DNA of 32,690 bases, taken from the NCBI GenBank assembly GCA_021545585.1, contig JAJRTF010000103.1:1-32690 (forward strand). Direction: 5' to 3'. Shown here piece after piece: positions 26,052 through 32,690 of this stretch (the first letter of the stretch is position 1; each line of letters begins with the position of its first letter). The notes beneath the pieces are model-generated. The model was not told where the DNA came from. It did no database searches and worked only from the letters and a program-made list of their open reading frames with translations. Position numbers and translations under genes: made by a program. Origin of the DNA: Zetaproteobacteria bacterium (GTDB taxonomy: Bacteria > Pseudomonadota > Zetaproteobacteria > Mariprofundales > Mariprofundaceae).

Positions 26052-26342
26052 TCACTCATACGGACTCACCTCGGTAAAGAACTCGCATCGGCGTTCAATC
26101 CCTGCAAAACAGGAGGCCTGATTCGCCATCTGCTCGATGCGTTCAACAAGCGGCCACTCTACGTGCTCATAGATTTCCATGAAAGTGGTTTTGCCGGCCT
26201 GTTCGCGGATCAGCAAACGGCCGCTGACAGCAAGTTTTTCAGCAACCTCTGTCTGCTGCCATGCCAGGACAGATTCTTGCATCTTCATATCGGCGTGATA
26301 CCAGATAAAAGCCGAGCTGGGCGATGTGTTCGATTCAGGCAT
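26052..26342 (-). CDS. DUF4936-like small protein
   Basis: This 96-residue protein has no signal peptide or membrane segment. Its pattern, FIWYHADMK near the N-terminus, RLLIREQ, then TTFMEIYEHVEW and a final RRCEFFTEV, resembles the DUF4936 family of unknown function. The match is from memory. The gene overlaps the end of ygfZ by 8 bp and lies 60 bp upstream of dapE, so it belongs to the ygfZ-dapE-queF-dapF operon. Function is unknown; the tight link to ygfZ hints at a shared context but does not prove it. Confidence 0.7.
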   Translation of the reverse strand: MPESNTSPSSAFIWYHADMKMQESVLAWQQTEVAEKLAVSGRLLIREQAGKTTFMEIYEHVEWPLVERIEQMANQASCFAGIERRCEFFTEVSPYE

Positions 26343-27321
26343 GGCAGGCTTCTTTTATATATACGGATGTTTCCGCATCGACAAACAGTTCTCTGCCTGT
26401 CTCCTCGGCCACTTCGATGGGAAGCAGCGCGATACCGTGTACTGTGCCCTCATGATCAATCGCCGCGGAACATAATTCACCCATCCGGACAGATCCCTGT
26501 TCAGCCGATGCAAAAAGCGGGCAGGGCAGGGATTTGATCGTATTCACGTTCCCCTGAATCATCACCTTGTACAGCTTTTTGCGAATGCCGCCGCGCCAGT
26601 GCATGCGACTGGTGATCTCCTGACCTACATAACATCCTTTGTCGAAGGATACGCCATGGAATTCTTCCAGGTTGGCATTCAGCGGCTGCAGGGTCGATTG
26701 CCATTCGACGCCAAAGCGCGGCAAACCCTGAATGATGCGCATGGCTTCGATTTCGTTCTCATCAACCACGGCACTGGATGCATCCAGGACCGCATCGACT
26801 CGCTCGTTTGGCGCCACAACCCAAAAGCCGTGCGGATCATTCGGCATGGTCAGAGCAAAGATATCCTCGCTTTCGTGCCTGCTCGTGGCGAGCCAGCTCT
26901 GACCAGGCTCGGATAATCCAAAATCTGCCAGAGCTTCGGCTGCATTGGCACCCTGCACGGAACAGATGCCCATGCTGTCGACAACACCCATACGCAGCTC
27001 GGCACCCAGTGCGAAACGCCGCAATCGTGCCACGGTCACCTCGGCCAGAACTCCGGGGGTCAGCAGGATAAGTTCGTCATTCCTGCCTTCGATAATATAC
27101 AGTTCACTGACAGCCTTGCCCTGCGGCGTGAGGATACAGGCATGGATACCCTGATCTTCGCTCAGTTTTGCCATATCCTGCGTAATCTGTCCCTGTAGAT
27201 AGTCGCGGATGCCACTGCCGGATGCCTTGAGTACAGACCAGATATTCCGTCTGCCCAGCACATAGGATTGAATTAGCATCTCTACGGTCGGCTGGCCCAG
27301 TCTGGGCAGATTATGATTCAT
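26335..27321 (-). CDS. ygfZ: Folate-binding protein YgfZ (iron-sulfur cluster maintenance)
   Basis: YgfZ is a GcvT-like folate-binding protein that supports assembly or repair of certain Fe-S enzymes. The 328-residue protein shows the family-defining KGCYVGQEITSRM with Cys230, followed by RGGIRKKLY. The N-terminal part has FxGD-like YLQGQITQDM at about residues 41-50. ATG 27321 begins 148 bp from the divergently transcribed thiC, whose product is itself an Fe-S enzyme. No clear ribosome-binding site precedes the start. Confidence 0.93.
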   Translation of the reverse strand: MNHNLPRLGQPTVEMLIQSYVLGRRNIWSVLKASGSGIRDYLQGQITQDMAKLSEDQGIHACILTPQGKAVSELYIIEGRNDELILLTPGVLAEVTVARLRRFALGAELRMGVVDSMGICSVQGANAAEALADFGLSEPGQSWLATSRHESEDIFALTMPNDPHGFWVVAPNERVDAVLDASSAVVDENEIEAMRIIQGLPRFGVEWQSTLQPLNANLEEFHGVSFDKGCYVGQEITSRMHWRGGIRKKLYKVMIQGNVNTIKSLPCPLFASAEQGSVRMGELCSAAIDHEGTVHGIALLPIEVAEETGRELFVDAETSVYIKEACHA

Positions 27322-27394
27322 GGCGGCGACGCTATCAGGACGGCAGCGAGCATTCTATGCCTTACAATCCCCCTCACGTATGGCGTTCCATTGC

Positions 27395-29320
<1,926 letters not shown>

Positions 29321-29369
29321 TCTATAATCTAGACACGGGATATAGCTCAGAATCCACAAGGAGGCGAAC

Positions 29370-29828
29370 ATGCTCAAAGCACGTGATATCATGAATTCCG
29401 AACCGGCTTACTGCCAGCTGGACACACCGTTATCCGAGATCGCCCGTCGCTTGGCCGGGGAAGACTTGTCCGGTCTGCTGGTGATTGATGATGACAGGCG
29501 GCTGCTGGGTGTGATTACCGATTCGGATCTGATTGACCAGCAGGCCAACCTGCATCTGCCGACAGCACTGGCTGTCTTCGATATGGTGATTCCGGTCGGA
29601 GAGGGGCGCTTTGAGGACGAAGTGAACCGCATGCAGGCCATGACCGCCGAGGATTTGGTCAACCCTTCAGTGAAATCCGTGCAACCCGATGCGAGCCTGA
29701 ACGATATCGCTACCATCATGTCTGATGTGCGGGTGCATCATCTGCCGGTCCTTGATGGCGATGCAGTCATCGGTCTGATTTCCAAGCACGATGTGATTCG
29801 TGCGCTGGCTGCCCGAAGTCCCGCCTGA
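29370..29828 (+). CDS. Two-CBS-domain protein
   Basis: This 152-residue soluble protein consists almost entirely of a pair of CBS domains, roughly residues 1-60 and 92-150. Each ends in a typical strand-turn-helix such as LLGVITDSDLID and VIGLISKHDVIRAL. CBS pairs bind adenosine nucleotides or SAM and act as regulatory modules, but the partner is unknown. AAGGAGG precedes ATG 29370 at good spacing. TATAAT at 29323-29328, just after the thiC stop, could be a -10 element, although no -35 is evident. Confidence 0.88.
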   Translation: MLKARDIMNSEPAYCQLDTPLSEIARRLAGEDLSGLLVIDDDRRLLGVITDSDLIDQQANLHLPTALAVFDMVIPVGEGRFEDEVNRMQAMTAEDLVNPSVKSVQPDASLNDIATIMSDVRVHHLPVLDGDAVIGLISKHDVIRALAARSPA

Positions 29829-29841
29829 CCGCACACGCCCG

Positions 29842-30285
29842 GTGACAGAAAAACGGCTCCATAGTGAAGCTGAAACCGTCGCTTTTGCAGAAGAATTCGC
29901 CCATACGCTAAAACCGGGCGATGTCGTGGCAATGCACGGTGACCTGGGAGCTGGCAAGAGCGTGTTCTGCCGCGCCGTGATGCGCGCGCTGGGCGTGAAA
30001 GATGAAGCCATGCCCAGCCCGACCTTTGCCATCATCCAGGAATACGAAGGCAAAGACTGCCGGGTGGCGCATATGGACTGGTATCGTCTGACAGGGGGGG
30101 ATGAACTGGATGCCATCGGAGTGCGCGATTACATGCAGCCGCCATGGATATGCCTGATCGAGTGGCCGGGCCGGGCGCCGGAATTGCTCGACGCATCCAC
30201 TAGGCATGTGAAACTTGCATGCGTGGATGATGATCTGGAAGTAAGGCGGGTTGAAGTTCTCACCACATGGCCGAAACAGGCTTAA
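29842..30285 (+). CDS. tsaE: tRNA threonylcarbamoyladenosine biosynthesis ATPase TsaE
   Basis: TsaE is the small ATPase that works with TsaB and TsaD to make t6A37 in ANN-decoding tRNAs. The 147-residue protein has the P-loop GDLGAGKS at residues 33-40 and SPTFAIIQEY, then the HMDWYRL segment and a C-terminal LIEWPGRAPELL. I prefer GTG 29842, which matches the family N-terminus. A GTG at 29800 would overlap the CBS gene. Neither has a strong ribosome-binding site. It ends convergently with the broken PD40 gene, sharing TTAA. Confidence 0.93.
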   Translation: MTEKRLHSEAETVAFAEEFAHTLKPGDVVAMHGDLGAGKSVFCRAVMRALGVKDEAMPSPTFAIIQEYEGKDCRVAHMDWYRLTGGDELDAIGVRDYMQPPWICLIEWPGRAPELLDASTRHVKLACVDDDLEVRRVEVLTTWPKQA

Positions 30286-31180
30286 CGTACGACCCTGAAC
30301 AGTCGAAATTTCTTGCCGATATGTTTGTGATAATAAAGCCCGCGTTCGTTGGCCGACAGGCTTGGTCCTTCAACAAAATCATCATGCCCGATAGCACGAA
30401 CCTCTTCCGGCTTGCCGAAGGGGGCTGCCCGTGAGGCGCGTCTGGCGCGCATAATCATGGATTTCGGATGACCGCGTTTGAAACTTTCCCGTGACAGACG
30501 GGTGAAAAACAGCTCCAGCCCATTACGGGAAATGCAGGCGGCATATTCAAGCTCATCGGTGTTGATATTCTGCATGATATGCATGGCTCTTTTCTCATCG
30601 TACACAAACCGGTCACCATGCCATTCACTGAGCAGGATGTTCGAGGCCAGTATTTGACCCGGAAACCATAGATTCAGACCCCATGTGGCGCGAGAGAAAT
30701 ATATCGTCCGCCCGTCAGGGCTGATCTCCCCCCCCCCATATTGCCGGTAAAGCGCTGAGCAAACAGACGCACATCGCGGCTCGGTATGGCATCGAATTCG
30801 CGCAGTTTCTCAAGCTGGCCTGATTCGGGAACAAACAGAGCCTGCTGAATCATGTGCGGCACGGTTGTGTCAACAAAGTAGAAATGACCTCTGTCATCCA
30901 TCGTCGGATTACCCTGCACCTCTTTGGGGGTATTGGGGCCTATTTCACCCTGATAGACTCATGCCCTGCCGGCGCGCCGGGCATAATGCATGTCCTTGTT
31001 GCCTTCCTTGTGGCCGGTATTAAAAAAAAGGAAAAGCCCGTCACGCGAAATAAACGCCTCCTCGGTGCTTATGGGTGTGCAGCCGGCGCCCTCGGGCAGG
31101 CCGGATATATTCACCGGCTGAGGCTGTTGAAAACTGTGCTGCACTCTGTCCTGAGCCCATGCATGAGTTGACGCGAGCAC
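30282..31180 (-). pseudogene. PD40/TolB-like beta-propeller protein gene, disrupted
   Basis: Three minus-strand pieces form one protein of about 300 residues. It has a probable signal peptide (VLASTHAWA-QDRV) and repeated propeller strands such as ISRDGLFLFFNTGH, ISPDGRTIYFSRATWG, ISRNGLELFFTRL and LSANERGLYYHKH, typical of periplasmic PD40/WD40-like proteins. Two lesions interrupt it. One is TGA at 30961-30959 in an otherwise continuous frame (GRA-stop-VYQGEIGP). The other is a frameshift at a run of ten G (30737-30728); eight or eleven G would restore NMGGEISPDGR. The signal peptide appears to begin upstream of GTG 31180, but no ATG, GTG or TTG is in frame there. It could be a pseudogene or, less likely, a phase-variable gene. 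Confidence 0.8.
30728..30737. repeat. Homopolymer of ten C (ten G on the coding strand)
   Basis: A run of ten C lies at the exact point where the PD40-like gene changes reading frame. Tracts this long are prone to slippage during replication and also to sequencing error. Confidence 0.95.
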
Positions 31181-31204
31181 GACTATTCCAGCAGGGAAGA
31201 ACGA

Positions 31205-31226
31205 CAGATCACGGATCAGTGATCTG
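31205..31226. repeat. 8-bp inverted repeat between nhaA and the PD40-like gene
   Basis: CAGATCAC (31205-31212) and GTGATCTG (31219-31226) form a perfect inverted repeat around GGATCA. It lies 50-71 bp after the nhaA stop on the minus strand and within the region that would code the start of the PD40 signal peptide. There is no T-run, so it is a weak candidate terminator or an operator. Confidence 0.45.
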
Positions 31227-31275
31227 ATAACGGCTCGAATGCGGGTGCATGGAGCGGAAGTCCATGCCAGTATTG

Positions 31276-32442
31276 TCAGGCGCTTTTTGCTGATTTAAGA
31301 ACAACATAACCAACAACCGCAGACAGGAATGAGCCTATAAGTATTGCCAGTTTATCCGTATGCTGAAAAACACTGTCATTTTTAAAAGCCAGTGATGTGA
31401 TAAACAGACTCATTGTAAAACCAATGCCTGTAAGCACGGACACTCCATAAAGATGCAGCCAGTTACTGTCTGCTGGAAGTGCTGCAATCTTCATTTTTAT
31501 TGCCAGCCAGCTGAAGCCGAAAACGCCGGCCTGCTTGCCGGCAAACAAACCGAGCATAATGCCTAACGGAACGGAACCGGACATCTGACTAAAAGATATC
31601 TCCGTAACATTGACGCCTGCATTGACGAAGGCAAATAACGGGAGGATAAAAAACGCCACCCAGAAGTGAAGGCTATGCTCTATTTCCCTGAGAGGTGAAA
31701 TCGATTGTCTGCTTTCATCTTTTGCATGTAATGGGATTGCAAATGCCAGCACAACACCTGCCAGTGTCGCATGAACCCCGGATTTAAGAACGCTTATCCA
31801 TAATATGATGCCGACAATAAAATAGGCTGCTTTTTTTGATACACCGAAGAGGTTAAGGGCAATCAACACGGCCAGAGAAAGCATTGCCAGCGTCATGGCC
31901 AGTGTGGAGAGATCGGTTGTATAAAAAATAGCGATAATGACGATTGCCCCCAAATCATCAATAATGGCCAGTGCCATCAGGAATATTTTAAGCGACACAG
32001 GAACGCGATTGCCGAGCAGGGAAAGGATACCCAATGCAAAGGCAATATCCGTTGCTGTAGGTATGGCCCACCCGTTTACGGCAACTGGATCATGCTGATT
32101 GAATATTAAATATATCCCGGCCGGAACAAGCATTCCACCAACAGCAGCAATGCCGGGCAGGGTAACCTGATTTAAAGAGGACAGATGGCCTTCAAGTATT
32201 TCTCTCTTTACTTCCAGACCGATCAGTAAAAAGAAAACAGCCATAAGGCCATCATTCACCCAATGATAAAGCGGCTTATCAAGATATAGTGCACCAACCC
32301 TTATTTCTACAGGGATATGTAAAAATGACGTATAAAGCGATGCCAGCGCAGTATTGCTTAAAACAAGCGCCAAGACAGTTGCAAATATCAATAAAATGCC
32401 GCTTGCAGATTCTTTCTTTATAAATTCTTCAAGTATTTTCAT
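31276..32442 (-). CDS. nhaA: Na+/H+ antiporter NhaA
   Basis: NhaA exports sodium in exchange for protons at the inner membrane and helps with salt and alkaline stress. The 388-residue protein has about twelve membrane segments. The ion-binding pair Asp162-Asp163 lies in LAIIDDLGAI, and Asp132 in TATDIAFALG is equivalent to Asp133 of E. coli. The start ATG 32442 has AGGAT nearby. Many A/T-ending codons and AT-rich stretches make it look different from the neighbouring housekeeping genes, which may point to separate acquisition. Confidence 0.96.
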   Translation of the reverse strand: MKILEEFIKKESASGILLIFATVLALVLSNTALASLYTSFLHIPVEIRVGALYLDKPLYHWVNDGLMAVFFLLIGLEVKREILEGHLSSLNQVTLPGIAAVGGMLVPAGIYLIFNQHDPVAVNGWAIPTATDIAFALGILSLLGNRVPVSLKIFLMALAIIDDLGAIVIIAIFYTTDLSTLAMTLAMLSLAVLIALNLFGVSKKAAYFIVGIILWISVLKSGVHATLAGVVLAFAIPLHAKDESRQSISPLREIEHSLHFWVAFFILPLFAFVNAGVNVTEISFSQMSGSVPLGIMLGLFAGKQAGVFGFSWLAIKMKIAALPADSNWLHLYGVSVLTGIGFTMSLFITSLAFKNDSVFQHTDKLAILIGSFLSAVVGYVVLKSAKSA

Positions 32443-32607
32443 TTATATCCTGATTTGTTTGTAACACATAACGCCCGGCGAGCCCAGTGGCGAAACCATG
32501 ATCACACCATACGCTTGCTTGCCTGCTCTGCCGCTAATCATTGTCATTTATTCAACCACTGTGCGCTGAAGCGCACAGAATGATTGTAACGACTGGAACT
32601 CGTCCTC
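32443..32607. other. Upstream region of nhaA
   Basis: This 165-bp stretch holds no convincing gene. It contains a strong hairpin at 32559-32578, and the nhaA promoter should lie here on the minus strand. I see no confident -35/-10 pair. Confidence 0.4.
32559..32578. terminator. Strong hairpin, possible terminator
   Basis: CTGTGCGC and GCGCACAG form a perfect 8-bp GC-rich stem around TGAA (TTCA on the minus strand). It lies about 30-50 bp after the stop of a possible minus-strand gene at the window edge. No T-run follows on either strand, so termination is uncertain. Confidence 0.4.
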
Positions 32608-32690
32608 TCATTCTATCCTGAACAAATCTCGTCCATGTTCTTCCTCTTCAAAATGATGGGCTATATACTCTTCTATCATCTTTGATGAGA
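32608..32690 (-). CDS. Possible C-terminal end of an unidentified gene
   Basis: A minus-strand frame is open from the window edge to TGA at 32610-32608 and gives about 27 residues, ending EEYIAHHFEEEEHGRDLFR and two more. The acidic, helix-like composition looks like a real protein end, but it is too short to identify. The hairpin at 32559-32578 downstream fits a gene end. Confidence 0.35.
   Translation of the reverse strand, partial: SSKMIEEYIAHHFEEEEHGRDLFRIE

Noticed and set aside
25392-26537. Long plus-strand open frame (381 codons)
   Set aside because: It lies antisense to dapE, the DUF4936-like gene and the end of ygfZ, all of which have clear family motifs. Its own translation shows none.
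30959-30961. Selenocysteine at the in-frame TGA of the PD40-like gene
   Set aside because: The family has no known selenoprotein members, no obvious SECIS hairpin is seen, and the gene has a second lesion.
32470-32490. Integron attC-like GGGCGTTATG on the minus strand upstream of nhaA
   Set aside because: No matching partner site or long imperfect palindrome was found nearby, so a gene cassette is not supported.

Overview
The window is a stretch of a Gram-negative bacterial chromosome with moderate GC content. An outer-membrane assembly gene (bamA), a periplasmic chaperone gene (skp) and a complete early lipid A pathway (lpxD, fabZ, lpxA, lpxI, lpxB) place it in the Pseudomonadota or a close relative. 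LpxI is used instead of LpxH, and a short type I QueF and a probable DUF4936 gene are present. I lean towards a non-enteric lineage, possibly Zetaproteobacteria, but this is inference from gene content and was not tested by any search.

Layout. (1) 1-478 is insertion-sequence debris: an IS3-like terminus abuts the C-terminal remnant of an IS256-family transposase, which still has its right inverted repeat. (2) 670-1332 is a small site-2 protease. (3) 1530-15688 is a long, tightly packed forward run of housekeeping genes: rpsB-tsf-pyrH-frr-uppS-cdsA-dxr-rseP-bamA-skp-lpxD-fabZ-lpxA-lpxI-lpxB. Many junctions are ATGA or TAATG overlaps, so translation is probably coupled. The run joins translation, UMP supply, undecaprenyl and phospholipid precursors, isoprenoids, envelope-stress proteolysis, outer-membrane protein assembly and lipid A. 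(4) A clear sigma70-type promoter near 15719 starts the second forward cluster, the fatty-acid genes yceD-rpmF-plsX-fabH-fabD-fabG-acpP-fabF, followed by pabB. (5) A tRNA-Leu(GAG) gene with its own promoter lies on the minus strand at 23548-23632. (6) A minus-strand operon, 27321 down to 23762, carries ygfZ, a DUF4936-like gene, dapE, queF and dapF. (7) Forward again: thiC, a two-CBS-domain protein and tsaE. (8) A minus-strand PD40/TolB-like gene at 30282-31180 is broken by an in-frame TGA and a frameshift in a run of ten G. (9) nhaA is on the minus strand at 31276-32442, and the window ends with the possible tail of another minus-strand gene.

The core of the window is conserved and ordinary. 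I did not find a clearly new multi-gene system. The best leads are local. A textbook intrinsic-terminator sequence lies inside the first codons of pabB, directly downstream of a promoter at the end of fabF. The PD40 gene carries a poly-G tract that is either a phase-variation switch or a decay scar. DapF is unusually short but keeps its active-site motifs. There is nested IS debris with a strong ribosome-binding site leading into a seven-residue reading frame. Several inverted repeats in control regions have no assigned function.
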